Shown one piece after another: positions 35,700 to 48,800 of a DNA stretch of 64,000 nt (position 1 is the first letter of the stretch; each line of letters opens with the position of its first letter). The translations under genes were made by a program, and so were the position numbers. The notes beneath the pieces are model-generated. The model searched no databases and was not told the DNA's origin. It saw only the letters and a list, made by a program, of their open reading frames with translations. The DNA comes from Daldinia sp. FL1419 (Eukaryota; Ascomycota; Sordariomycetes; Xylariales; Hypoxylaceae). The stretch is from assembly GCA_025201765.1 (NCBI GenBank), contig MU623378.1, positions 186,001 through 250,000 of the forward strand, given 5' to 3'.

Positions 35700-36577
35700 A
35701 TGGACAATTCTATCGGGTTTCCACGTGACCCAAAGGCTGCCGGGTCTTCATGTAGGACTCGGCCATAGACGCTGTACAGGGTGTGCCCCTCATAATCTGA
35801 CAAGTGATAGATGATCTGGCGCCACAGAATCCCTCATCGTCCAGCCAAGAGCCTTGGTATGCGAGTTCCCAACCATACGACTACCGGGCCCTAGGTAGCG
35901 AATACGGTGGGATACCGCATAGGCGCGACCAGGATTTCATCGATGGGAACCAGCGCTATCTATCGTCGTTGATTGTAAGGCCCGCAAATAATTGACAGCT
36001 TGATTTTTAGTGGTATACTAATTGAAAGCAGCGCCGCAATCACGAATCTTCGCGGTTTATTGGTGAACCGTCCCCTGGCACTCCTTCCGCATCCTCGGAG
36101 GGTCGGCGAGGCCGTAAGAAGGTATCTCGAAATACTCATCGGGATCTAGATGTAGTCGAATCAGACATCGTGCCTGGCTATGCTCGTCGCACGGGCAGTC
36201 GCGCCGTATCAACGACTTCTAGGACTAAAGAAGTCTCAGACGAGGGTAGATATCGAGCTAGCTATAACGACAGACGTCAGATTCCAGTCCCGCCAAAAGC
36301 CCCTAAGATCCCACGGCTCCCCACCCCCGACTTTGACGACATGGAGCATAGCAAGTACGATATGTTGGATCATCAATTCTGCGCATGCTGCGGAAATGAC
36401 GGTGGCTTTGGAGCAGAGCCTTCGCAAGGAGAATGCACCACAGCGAAGATGGAAAGGCAAGGTGAGTATCCTTGGACTCCGTTGGATGTGTAGTCGGTAG
36501 TATGAATTATGTGCTAATAAATTCCAGTGTGCGAGGCGAGAGCTTATATTTCACATAAAGGCTCACACGCTCGATAA
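35700..36577 (+). CDS. unknown four-exon gene, 231 residues
   Basis: I do not recognise this family. Four exons (35700-35751, 35811-35974, 36032-36461, 36528-36577) join through introns of 59, 57 and 66 nt, all with GT...AG ends and in compatible phases. Together they give an uninterrupted 231-residue frame, which is hard to explain by chance. The start follows a CT-rich promoter and reads MDNSIGFPRDPKAAGSS. The protein is hydrophilic and Ser/Arg-rich in the middle (EPSPGTPSASSEGRRGRKK). The short C-terminal part carries a Cys cluster, HQFCACCGNDGGFGAE, plus Cys in QGECTT and QVCEAR. There is no signal peptide or membrane segment. A nuclear or regulatory protein is possible given the basic, disordered middle, but this is a guess. 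The first intron has a weaker donor (GTAGGA) than the others. Confidence 0.6.
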
Positions 36578-37855
36578 CAATTGTCCAACTCGTCCTCGGC
36601 ATAAGATAAAGAACTGAGGCGGTTTGAATTAAATTTTACCAGGATACCACACGCGTACTAAACAGCCCTAATGCTTTGTATACTCGCGTGTGCATGGCCG
36701 GATCGGAAGCATAAGCTCGTCGCGGCGATAGCGTTTTCCCCGCCGTGGAGGGAGTAAGCCATTTACTACTGCTTGCACATTCGGTGGGCCCCTGGCTCCC
36801 TCATAGCCTCGCAGACTACCGGAGGCAATTCAACCCAAGTCCAGGTGCCTACACTCGTTCAGTTCGTGCTCGATAGACAACCAAGCGAGCAGGTCGCTAC
36901 GAGTGTGCTATGCGAAAGACGGATAGTCGAGCGGCTGAAGGGCTGGGAGCGGACATTATAACAAGTCAAAGAGCACCAAGTAAAAACAGCGATTATAGCG
37001 AAATGATTGTCGAACTAAACCACTATGTTCATTTAGCGTCTGGAATCGGTTTTCATATAATTGACAAGAGAGCGATAGTAAGATGAGAGGGGAAGATGGG
37101 ATGAAGTCTGGTTAGGGTTGCATTTGGTCTAAATCGTGGCTAGCGCGGCTAAACGCCACAGCCATTGTTCACAGCCAATCATTCTCCCCACTTTTCATCC
37201 ATACACTAGTTATACTCAGGTACTTGTTCGGATATCAAGCCACACAATCTACATGGATGTAATTCTAGTGTAGAACTTATCGGGGTTCCTACTATAACAA
37301 TTAAGTAATCAAAGCGAATAAATATGGTTTCTATTCAAAGTTAGCTATAATTATGAAAATTCCTGTAGTTAACCTTAGTTAGTTACAGCAAATAAATACA
37401 TGTATATCAAACTCGTTGATCTGGCGTGTGCACGGACCACGATGGCGCGCCTATGTAATGCGTTATTTGTGCATAAATGAAGTGGAGGAATCTTCCTTTA
37501 CAAATCTCAAAGTTCCAATGTTCTAAAGTCCTACCCAGGCATCTATGATATATCAGTCTGGCTGACGACGAAGCTTGATCCAAATAGTATATCATTATTT
37601 CCAAGTCTTAGGCAACATAGTTTATTCCTAGGTGCTCAGTTAAGTATCACCAAGTGCCCGATTCCTTGGCGTCTGACCCTCGTCCTTGAGTGCATAAGTA
37701 GGACGTATAAAGCTACCTACCTAGGTATTCATAATAATCTAATTGAAGCTAGAATCACATGCATCCTTGACGATACACCACCTCTGGAGTCCTCAATACT
37801 TAAAAGGTGCCTAGGTAGTTATAAATACTTATTTATGCTATCTTAAGCTAGGTCC
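36578..37855. other. intergenic
   Basis: No supported gene. TACCTAGGTA at 37718-37727 and several related motifs up to 37865 lie here. Nothing else recognisable. Confidence 0.5.
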
Positions 37856-38431
37856 CTAAGTAGGTAATATTCTCTCATAACCAAGTCCTAGGACTTGGAT
37901 ACCTTCGTAAGACGTAGTATTCTCCCCTGACCATAGGCACACAGCATCAAAGCTTAAAAGTCTAGCTCCGAGCTCAGCTACCAGGGGTAAAGAGAGGCTC
38001 CAGTAACCGACGAAGATCATCTGACTATGATAAGAATAGGTCAAGTCGGCTTTCTTACCTGGTCCTGCCCAGCCTTGCACCAACATCCCCGCAATCCTAC
38101 CGTACGCCGGGTAATCGTCCAGTCTCGACCCTCCATTCCCGAGAGCCGAACTACACTCATTTGACCCGGCCAGCACGACATCATTTATACCAACTTCATC
38201 GCCTGTCGATATGTCTTCACCCATGCTATTATTCGTGGAATAACGACCCCAAGGCCAAGGAGTGGAGAATATAGGCTTGCGATCTCACTCCGCGTTCCTA
38301 CTTACCGGTATCCCGTTGCTAATAGCACGATCAATCCTTGCCTCGATGCTGGTTTCTAGGCGAAATGTTGCGATGCGACTTCGCGTAGCTCGAAGCAAGG
38401 TCTTTAGGAATATGGCATCTGGTGGAGCCTC
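37856..38431 (-). pseudogene. unrecognised protein fragment, probably 5'-truncated
   Basis: Two minus-strand pieces look coding. The upstream piece (38306-38431) reads FLKTLLRATRSRIATFRLE and then DRAISNGIP, before a GTAAGT donor. The second (37856-38224) contains GINDVVLAGSNECSSALG, PAYGRIAGMLVQGWAGPG and a further internal GTAAGA that may begin another intron. I could not find an acceptor that joins the two pieces in frame, and no start codon with a leader is visible upstream, where the GH79 promoter begins only 140 nt away. A damaged or truncated gene is the best reading. I cannot name the family. A functional gene with an unusual splice pattern is the alternative. Confidence 0.35.
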
Positions 38432-38567
38432 CTAGGTTAGAGATATATTCAGGAGAAATTCCCCAGAATTTCGACTTTCTTGTTCAGCCTTCTACTTTCA
38501 CTTCGGTTGTCAGTCTAATAGATCTAGTTTTGCCTCCTCGAATGAACTGGAGCAGTAAGACAGCATA

Positions 38568-40187
38568 ATGAGGACACAAAACAACAAGCAGACATCTCTG
38601 CTCCTAGCCCTCGCGGGCCTTGGGTCGGCAGCAATCCTTCCTAGGAGTGGCTCTTCATTATCGGTTCAAATTCCATCCGTAAGAGCAGCAGATGCATCGG
38701 ACCCTATCGATCCCAGCTTCTGCGGCTTCGCCTTTGAGCAATCGTCTTTTGTCCGCTATGCTCAAGATGACAGCGGTAAACCCAATACTTTCTCCAAGAA
38801 CCTCGTCAACGCCGTAACCTCTCGTACTGGCGGGACCCCCATCATTCGGCTGGGTGGTACATCTCCCGACTATGGGCGATATCTCCCCGGCCAAAAGGAG
38901 CCTGCACTTCCCGTCGCCGAGCAAGATAACTACCAAAATATCGGATTCACCACCATCGGCCCTTCCTACTGGGACCTGACGCACAATTTCCCCGGAGCAA
39001 AATACATGGTCCAAGTCCCACTAGCAACCACCAACGTCAGCGAAACCGTCGTCTGGGCACAATCTGCCGTAAAAGGCATCGGCCTGAAAAATATCCACTC
39101 CATTCAACCAGGCAACGAGGCCGACCTCTATGCCGACGACTTCCGCGGCGAGGGAGGCGTGGAACTCAACCCGCCCGAGTACCAAGGCAAACTAAACAAC
39201 GAGACCTATGTTGGCAACTGGACCAAGTACGCCGACGCCATCCTCGCCGCCGTGAAACTGCCCAAGGGTCGGTTCTTCACCGCCTTCGACGTCGCGACAC
39301 ATATCGGGGACTACGTTCATGAAGACGCGTACGTATTCGACGTCGAGACGTGTTTCAAGCTCGGCATCGACAAGAATAACATCATCAAGGACGTCTCGCA
39401 CCACTACTACCAGCGCAACGCCGGCACGGCGAAGGATCTAGCGCAGGGCCTGATGAACACGACCATCACGCACAATCATCTCGACCAATTTAAGCGCCGC
39501 ATCGCGTGGCTGAAGAAGAACCGCCCCGGAGTCCCGTTCATCCTCAACGAGGTCGGAAACTCGCTTTTCAGGACAAATTCGTACGAATTCCAGGCCCGTC
39601 TCGGAAGCGCGCTTTGGCAGGTCGATTTTTACTTGTATAGCATGGCGCTCGGTGTCGGGCGTATTAATTACCAGCAGATCATGCACGCCGGCTACGACTT
39701 GTGGCTCCCTGTCGCGAGCGCGGGCTACGAAGCGCAGGTTTTTTCGAATTTCTACTCGCAACCGCTCGTTGCGGATTTCATCGGCTCATCTGGGAAGACT
39801 AGGGTTGCTAAGCTGGATATCGCTGGTGACAACGTTCCCGCTAACTTTGCTGTTTACGGCGCTTACGAGGGAAATGCGGCGAAGAGGATTGCTATCACGA
39901 ACTTGAACTACTGGAACAAGACGTCTTCGGATGTAGAGAGGCCTAGCGTCACACTTGATTTGTCGGTCCCGAAGGGCGTCAAGTCGGTTAAGGTGTACCA
40001 CTTGAATAGCCCCTTGGGTGCGGGAGCTGCTGCCGATACGATCACGTATGGAGGTAGTCAATGGACCTATAAGAGCCTCGGAAAGGAAGTCAAGAATGTT
40101 AGGAAGGATACTGAGCAAATCGCTGTGAAGAACGGCGTTGCGAGGGTTACCGTTCAGGATAGCGAAGCGGCCCTTGTTTGGCTGTAA
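38568..40187 (+). CDS. secreted beta-glucuronidase, GH79
   Basis: Glycoside hydrolase family 79 enzyme, releasing glucuronic or 4-O-methyl-glucuronic acid from glycans such as arabinogalactan. It is single-exon with 539 residues. The N-terminus SLLLALAGLGSAA is a signal peptide, so the protein is secreted. The TIM-barrel shows IIRLGGTSPDYGRY (about 92-104), QPGNEADLY (Glu184, expected acid/base) and FILNEVGNS (Glu328, expected nucleophile). The tail from about residue 430 (FAVYGAYEG...RIAITNLNYWN, ending SEAALVWL) is the GH79 C-terminal beta domain. Asn-X-Ser/Thr sites (NVS, NET, NWT) suggest N-glycosylation. The gene is intact and full length. AATAAA-type signals follow at 40249-40275. The family is secure; the exact glycan is inferred. 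Confidence 0.93.
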   Translation: MRTQNNKQTSLLLALAGLGSAAILPRSGSSLSVQIPSVRAADASDPIDPSFCGFAFEQSSFVRYAQDDSGKPNTFSKNLVNAVTSRTGGTPIIRLGGTSPDYGRYLPGQKEPALPVAEQDNYQNIGFTTIGPSYWDLTHNFPGAKYMVQVPLATTNVSETVVWAQSAVKGIGLKNIHSIQPGNEADLYADDFRGEGGVELNPPEYQGKLNNETYVGNWTKYADAILAAVKLPKGRFFTAFDVATHIGDYVHEDAYVFDVETCFKLGIDKNNIIKDVSHHYYQRNAGTAKDLAQGLMNTTITHNHLDQFKRRIAWLKKNRPGVPFILNEVGNSLFRTNSYEFQARLGSALWQVDFYLYSMALGVGRINYQQIMHAGYDLWLPVASAGYEAQVFSNFYSQPLVADFIGSSGKTRVAKLDIAGDNVPANFAVYGAYEGNAAKRIAITNLNYWNKTSSDVERPSVTLDLSVPKGVKSVKVYHLNSPLGAGAAADTITYGGSQWTYKSLGKEVKNVRKDTEQIAVKNGVARVTVQDSEAALVWL

Positions 40188-41320
40188 GGTAGTAGCTTTA
40201 GATATTACGAGGGCTAATGTTAATATTTAAAGCGTTGCTATTCGAGTTACAAAATAAATCATAATAAATAATTCCATCGTCAGCCTAGGCCCATTACACT
40301 AGACAGACTACTTAGGCGTCTATTTTCCTAAGAGTCCTAGCCTTCTCGGTACAAACCTAAGCTACCTACCCAACCTAGTCTGGACGATTCATTAAATATA
40401 GGTAAGTACAATGAAAGTGGTTGGTACCTGGTTTAATATTTAGGTATTATTTAATACCTATCGAATTATCTAAACGTAGCCACGTTAGGATCATGCTAAT
40501 AGTGGTTCTTTATCTTTCTAGAGTTAAGAATACAATTACGAATAGGCTTGAAAGTATTTGTGATTAGCGCAAGGTTTGTTATAGCAATAACCACCACTCT
40601 ACACGGCATGGCGTAGAAGAACAATGCTAATGATACAGTTCTTTAGTGTCATTAGGTATTTAAATTCACCATCAGGACCATTCATATCTAAATTGATGTT
40701 ATGGTCAAAGTACAGAGCAATAAAGAGATGTCAACCAAAGAGAATTTGATATAATACTTGGTGTAGTAAGCTATGGCGACGATGACCAAATAACTGTTTA
40801 TATTCATGTAATAAGCACGTCACGATTTGAAACCAACTCTAAGAACCGCGTTTGACGGGACGCAACTTAGGAGGGGCACTGTTTATATAAATTTCTTGGC
40901 TCAATCCTATAAGAATAAGATCCTGATTCGTAGTGCGGGATCTCCCGAGTCGTGACCCATCTCTCATCCCATAGGAGCTTGATGACATTACAAGATGGAC
41001 TCTCGGCCTCAATATCGATTTGCCAAGAAGCGATATTTCAAGATTATATTCTATCTTACCGGCGGCGAATATGCAACTGCAATGAAACACATTCTTTGCT
41101 TGGTTCATACGCTGAATACGAGATTTGAATATGCTAGCCTGTCATGAGACTCGCGGAGGGCTCCCAGCGTCAGCTTTCTCAACTCCCGCTCAAATTACGA
41201 CTGTCATTCTGTTGGCGTAATATAGATATGAACGTCTGATTGGTGGACAACGAGACAACAAATAAGTAATCTCGTTGTGAGGTAATCCGTTGCATCCAGA
41301 TTTGATCCCTAGGGTCCAAG
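40188..41320. other. intergenic
   Basis: 3' flank of the GH79 gene and spacer with TAGGTA-type motifs (40365-40460). No gene seen. Confidence 0.55.
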
Positions 41321-41344
41321 TTACGTCATATATATATGACGTAA
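41321..41344. promoter_or_regulatory. perfect 24-bp palindrome made of two CRE-like sites
   Basis: The left arm begins TTACGTCA, the centre is an alternating TA run and the right arm ends TGACGTAA. All 24 positions are self-complementary. Each arm is a bZIP (ATF/CREB-type) site. It is not adjacent to any gene I can call, the nearest being the GH79 gene 1.1 kb to the left. Confidence 0.6.
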
Positions 41345-42825
41345 TGGCGACAAAGAGAAATGTTTCGAGTCCAAGTGGCCGTAAATATCGTCGGTGATTA
41401 TTATGGACTGATGTATGGACCGATGCGTTGGAATCCGATTCAAAAAAGCAATCGGGAGTGAAGGTATTTTTACAATACACTAAGCACGGAACGAAGTAGG
41501 TATAACTATTATTGAACGGTTCTAAGCGATGTTATCGGAACCCACATAAGAGACTATTCGGTTGCAAATGAAGGCCTGACCCACGATCGAATCGTTGGGA
41601 GACATACGGGTCATGGAATGCAAGATGTGACTCGAGGTGTAACCTTAAGCACCTTAAGCCTGCTTTGTACATAGGGACAAGAAGTAACGGATGAACCTTA
41701 CATAGTAGCGATGTGGGATTCTTGTGCTCGTCGGGATCTCTACACGTGCGTGGGTGCCTATCGTGCCTACTCTTGGTCCTACCAAGTGTTGGAGACATGG
41801 GTAAACCGGCTCAACAGTAGCCTTCGCTAAAGGGACAGGAGGGACTAACCTAGGGATATGCACCCAAGGGGAGCATTTCTTCTCATTAGGTCTGGACTGC
41901 CGACTTCTAATTTGCGGATAAGACCCATCCCGTGGTTAGCCAGGACTTCGAGGACTAGTTACTTTTTCATTAAATCATGGCGCTTATGACGGTTTGGCCG
42001 CTGACCCGGCTCGACCCGTAACCAATAGGCAATGTTTGTCGCCATAACCAATCTGGAGAGATGCGATCTGGCTGACGTATGTGGGCGCCCCGCGCGAGCT
42101 AGCTGATACTACACCACCGAGGATCAGCATAATTATATCAATAAAAGAGAAAGGTCAGGAATCCTAATGATGTACGAGATGTTACGAAACTTGAGGTATG
42201 GTGTACATCGAAGTTGAAAGGGGGTAAATAGTGTCGTTTCAAAGCACGTTGCACAGCAGCTGTAGCTTTGGAGCTGGCTTGGTAAGTATTATTTGGGGGG
42301 GGGCGGACGTTTCTAATTTTCATCATGATTGAATGAGTGGCTGTTGTATTACTAAGTGAAGTAGGTCTTTAGGGTTTCGAGTCCTTTGCTGGTTAGTCGT
42401 ACCGAATATGCGACATTCGTTTTATTGTGAGGCTCTAAGGCTGAGAGGATGACCAAGGCTGAATAAGACGAGAACATGTTGAAAAACGTTGACCTCCAAT
42501 TATGTATTTCTATAATCAAAATAGCCTTGCAGATAACGATTCAACCTGTTAGAATTTAAAATCGATGCGGAGCCGGGCGCTATAATACAAAGCCCGTCAG
42601 CTATATTAATGAATTTGAGTCGTTATTGGCTCAAGGTTAGATCTGCCAAGATGGTCGTAGCAAATAGGAATAGAGTGTATGGGTTGGTCTGGGGGAAGCC
42701 GATGATGATTTTGGGTTCTTTGCCCAACTTTAGGAGGGATATTGTACTGACCTTGATTGATTCTCAAAGAGGAAGGTCGTCCATGCACGCAATAAAATAT
42801 TTTTATTAAATACATTTATAAATTT
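41345..42825. other. intergenic, left flank of AT-rich block
   Basis: Moderate GC, no supported gene. A G-run lies at about 42295-42303. Overlapping antisense frames at 41532-41863 and 42606-42815 have no recognisable motif. Confidence 0.5.
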
Positions 42826-45800
42826 AGTAGGTTAATGATTAACCTGAGGAAATCCCCATTTCAAAAGTTCTAAGAAAATATATATTTTTTTCCCCCTATT
42901 TTATTTTCTTTAATAATTATAAGTATCTTTATATTTTCTTTAATTTTAAACTATTTATTATATAATTTTAGATTTAAATTATAAAAATTTTTTTATATTC
43001 TTTTATAATATAAAATATTGTATTTTAAATTAAAAATAATATTTAATTTTTTATAAGGTAAGGTTAAGGGATGTACAATTTAGGCCTAAAGGAGAAAAAA
43101 ATTATTATTATTTTTTAAATTATAAAATTTATATAATTTAATTATTAAATAATATTTGATATATTTAAGAATTTAAAATACTAATTGAAAATTTATATGT
43201 TTATTATATATTTATTTTTATTATTTTATTTAATTTTATATATTTTCTTATTTTTTATATTAATTTTAAAAAATTAACCTTATTTATTATTTTATTTATA
43301 TATTCCTTATTTAATTATTGTATTGTTATTAGGATTTATTAAGAAGGTTAGTTAATAAAATTTCTAATAGGTTAAATAAATATTTTTAATTTAATACTTT
43401 TTTACCAATTTTATATTTTTTTAATATATGGCTTTTTCTTTCTAATAAGGATGGAAATATATTTATATTTTGTAATTCTTTATCCATATTTATTATCTAT
43501 TATTAAAGGATATCCTAAATATTAGTAATTACGGATTTGGCTTTAAGAAGTCCTCCTTTTACAGTAATTCTTTAGGTATTTATAATTGAAGGTTATGTTA
43601 AAGTTAGTTGGTTTTTGAAATTATGTTTAAAAACTTTATTATTTAAATTAAAAATAATTTCCTAATTTTATAAGGATGTTAACTAATTGTTCTATTATAC
43701 AAATAATTTTAATTCTTCTTTTCTATTAATTTACCTTTTATTTAATATTATTTTAATATTTTATGATAAAAGAAATATAAAATTGGTACCAATAATTTTA
43801 CCAATTATTTCAATTAGTTTAAAATTTTCTAAAAGAATAATAACTAAGAAAGGATAAGATATTAAAGGTATATTATTCTTATATTTTATAAATATAATAT
43901 ACCTTTATACAATTTAATTTATAATTTTTTTTAAATAATATATATATTAATTTATTTATAATTTAATTTTATTATTTATTATTTAAAAATAATATTTTTT
44001 TATTCTTTTATTAAAGAAAATAAATATGTAAAATTAATAAGAACTTTTTTTATATAAATTAAAAAAAGTATAATTATTTTAACAATTTAGATAAAATTAT
44101 AATTTTATTTAAAATTTATATATTATTAATGGGTTAAGTTCTTTATATAAAATTCTTATATAATTAGATTTAAATGGTGTTGAAATATGATTATAGAATA
44201 AATATACCATTCCTTTATATTGTATAATAATTTCTGATAGATTTTGGAAATTTAATAAATTTATTTTATTTTATATGAGCATTTGAAGACAATTATAATA
44301 TATATTAACTTATTTATTTTTATATAACTTTATTCAATATAATAAATAATTTGTGCCAAATATCCTTTTACATAAGTTTATTCTTTTTGATAATCTGGAA
44401 TGTTTATAGATTATATAAACCAGATATTTAAATAATATTATTTAATTTATATGGGTAGGTGTTTTGATTTTATATATATATATTTATTTTTAATTTTACA
44501 AGTTAAAGATATAATTTTAAATTAATGGTATTCTTTATATTTAAAACATCTGCACCAATAAAAAATAAAATAATATAATTATTATATTAAATAAATTATT
44601 CTTTTTTAAGTAGAATTTTAATTAAATTAATTAAGGTTATAAAATTGATATTAAAATTTGAACCTATGTAAGATATAGTATTCCAATTAAAATGCAATAA
44701 AGTGGATAGAACTGAAGATATGGTAATAATTATTAATATAAATGAAATGAATTTTTATTTATATTATCTTTTAAATTTTTAATAATAAATATAAATTTAT
44801 TAAAATTTGGGATAATAAATAAAAGATTAATATATTTAAAATTTTAAGAATATTATTACCTAAATAATTTTAATATGAATATTAATGTTATAAATAAGGT
44901 ATGTTAAATATATAATACATTTTTTATTTTATTTTTATATTATAATAAATTTTAATAATTTTTAATTAATAATAAATAATAATTATGATTAATGTAGAAT
45001 ATAGAATAAATTAATTTGAAAAAACCTTATATTTCCTAAGCTATTTTATTATATTATATTAGAATATTATATGTCAGATTTATTCCCTTATAATTTTATT
45101 AATAATATTATAAATTGGATTAATAAATAATTCATTAATTTTAAATTTTATTATTATTATATAAAATTTTTTATATATAGATATTAATTTATATCATTAT
45201 TTTTGGAAGTTTTATATTCTTTCTGTCGCAAATCATTAGTAAATTTATGATTATTAATATTTAACTTTATAAAATCTAATAAAAATCTTTAATTTGCATT
45301 ATTAATAATATGAATTTTAATTAAAGATATAATTTTTTAATTATTTTTTTTTTATATAAAATAAATATATCCATAAATAATAATTAAATAAGTTTTTATG
45401 TAATAATTATAATAATATTAAAAATATTTTAAAAATGGTGTTTATAAAGGGATTATTTAAAAATAAAAAAGGAGAATAACAATGGTAATAAAAATAAAAA
45501 AAATATTATAAAAATATTTGTATATTTAAAAAATAAATTAATTAAATTATTATAAAAAATTAATAAAATTAATTATTATTATAGCAAATTTATTTTAATA
45601 AATTCTTAATTATTAATATATTTTTCTTTAAAAATTAGGGTTAAATAATATAAATATTGATCTTAAATTCAAAATTTCAATTTTATTTGTTATAAATAGG
45701 GATAATTCTATTTTTTAAGTTAAACTTTAAGATGTCATTAAAATATTAAATTTATAATTTTAATTAAAAAAATAAGTATTATTAAGAAAAATATATTTGG

Positions 45801-48800
45801 AATTTATTAATACTTTTAGCAAAACAATATATATCTCATAATTTTGGCACCACATTTATACTAAGGAGAAGTTCCCTTTAAAATAATATTAGTTTTATTT
45901 AATATAATACTTAATTTAAAATATTAAAAAAGAGTTATAGGAATATTTCCTATTAAGGTTTATATTGAAATTAAAGGAGGCATTTTCTGCAAATTTTAAA
46001 GAAATATTATATCAATTTAATTACATTAAATATTTCCTAAAAATATTATATTTAATTTCAATATATATAATTTATTAATTAATTATATTTTTAAAAAAAC
46101 TTTTTTTAAATTATTAATTATTTATATTATAGGTACTTTATATTTATTTATATTTAATAAAAATTGAAGATTTATATTTATTTAAAAAGCAATTTTTAAT
46201 AATAGGATATACCTTTATAACAATTATTAAATTCTTTTTTAATCTTTTAAATAATTAATTTAATAGGATTTTATATAAAAAGATTTTAAATTATATAATC
46301 ATCTTTATAAATAATATTTTTTAAGTAATTAATATTTTATTTTATTTAATTGAAAATATTTTAAATAAAATTATTATAATATAATATAATTTTAATAAAT
46401 CCATTAAAAAGGATCTTTTATCATTTTTTGGACTTAAGAAATCTATATTAAAAAAAGCTTTATTATAGTTAAAAATAAATAACCATCTATATACTAAAAT
46501 TCCTTTAGATAAATAGTTCTAGGATTGGTAACCAATAAGAAAAGATAAAATGGTTTTAAATACCTTATTAACCTTAGTATAACATATTCCTAATATTAAA
46601 GAAGAATTAGTGGAATAAATCATTTATATCCCTTAATAAAGAAATCTTTTACTAATATTTCACAATGTTCTAAATAGAGAAATAACCAATAAATCAAAAT
46701 AAAAGATTAATTTAAATATAGAAGATATAATGGAAAAAGATCTTATAAAAACTGGAATATCATTTATTAAAGGAAGATAAAACATCCAAAAAGAATTATT
46801 ATCTATAAGTTCTTTAGGATTTTTTAATTTAAATAATAATAGAATAAATAATTTTCAAAAAATAAGATTTGTTTACTAAATTATTTGTAATAAAAAATCA
46901 TTAAATAATAATATTACTAATAAATCCAAATTTTCTAAAGAAATTATTAATAATTAACTGTACGTGAAAATATCATTTAAATCCAAATTTTTAAGTATTC
47001 AAAATTTTCACTATTTTATAAATACTTTTATAATATTCTTTCTATATAACTAGAATAACCCTATTATAATAAATTAAACTAAAAGGGATGAATTAATCAT
47101 TTTTAAAAAAAAGAATTTTGCTTTATAAATATAAATAAATATTTTCCTTATTCATTAAAAGATAATACCTTTATATATTATATAAAATAAAATATATAAA
47201 AATTAATAAATTTCCATAAATGGGTGTTTATTAAATTATTCTAATATGGAATTAATATTATTATATATCCAATATTTCCTTTCTTTATATTTAATTAAAT
47301 AATTAAAAATAATAATATATGTATTAATTAAGTATATATGAATAAAGGGATTTTTTATAAAATAATTGAAATTTGTAATTTATTTATAGAAGAATAATTG
47401 TAGTAAGCTAAAGAAAATCTTCAAATAAATTATTAAATTAATAATTTTAAAATGAAATTATTATTAAAGGAAATTGTTATTTATGGATGCTAATAATTAT
47501 TTTTTAATAAAGAAAAAATTTTGTAATATAATAAATTAAGAAGTATAATTATATAATATGGGATATTTATTATTTGGTTTATAAATAACCTTAATAATAT
47601 AATATTATTAATTTGTATAAAAATTGGTTAAAAATTTTGAAGGGATAGATATTTGAAGAGGTTGAAGTAATAAATGGAAGAAGGGTTGGTACTTATTAAT
47701 AAATCTTTAATAAAGGAAGTAAATTAAGATTTAATATTTTTTATAATATAATTTTATATTTATATGGATGTCTTTTTTGAATATATTGTTAAAGTTTATT
47801 TTAAAAATGGGGTATTTAATTTAATTAATTAGTATTTTAGAGTTTTGGAAATGAATGGATAAAATATATTTTATTTTTATAATTTTTTATAGTATTATAA
47901 TAATATTGGTATAGAAAAGATAATAGAGGATTTAATAGGGAATAATAAATAGGAAAAAATTAATAAATTTTTAAGGTAGATTAATAAGTATTTTTAAGAA
48001 AATTTTAATCACATTATTTTAAGTAAAAAATCTTATTATTTTAATAAGATATATTTTGAATTATTTAAAAATTTATGTAACAATATTTATAAATTAAAAA
48101 AAAAATGGGAGGATAAGGTTTAATATATGGTAATTGTAGCATAAATTTACTAATATATAATAACATACCAAAAATACAAGAAAACGAACAGGCCAAATAA
48201 ATGCCGTTTCAGGTGGTTTTAAAAAGAGATTAAAAATATATATATTAATAATAATAAGGTTTTTTATATTAAAAGAAATTTTAATAATTATATATAATAG
48301 AATAAAATTATGGTTATAATTATATAATACAATTACAATTTTTTACTAATTTATATTACTGTTTAAACCTTAATGCTCTTATATTATATTATAAATTATA
48401 TTATAAAATTGGAAATGTTTTCTTATTAAAGATTCATATTTATGACTTTATTTTTAAATTAAATTATTATAAATTATTATAATTAAAAAAATAATAATAA
48501 AATTAAAAAAACTTAAAGAATTATAATACAAATTTTAAATTGAATTTTTTCTCAACAAAAATTATTATTTATTAAAATATGTAATTATTTGTTTGGTTAT
48601 GATATATATTATTGTTCTTTAAAAAAGTGGCGTTAGTTATATTCTAATATAATTTATTTTATTATTTAATATAGGTGATTATATTTATGTAAATTTATTA
48701 AAAATTATTTTAATAGCGATAAAGGTCTTTAAATAAATGAATCTTTATTTTTTAATAAAAATAATTATAAATCAAATATTTTTAAAGCTTATGTATATTA

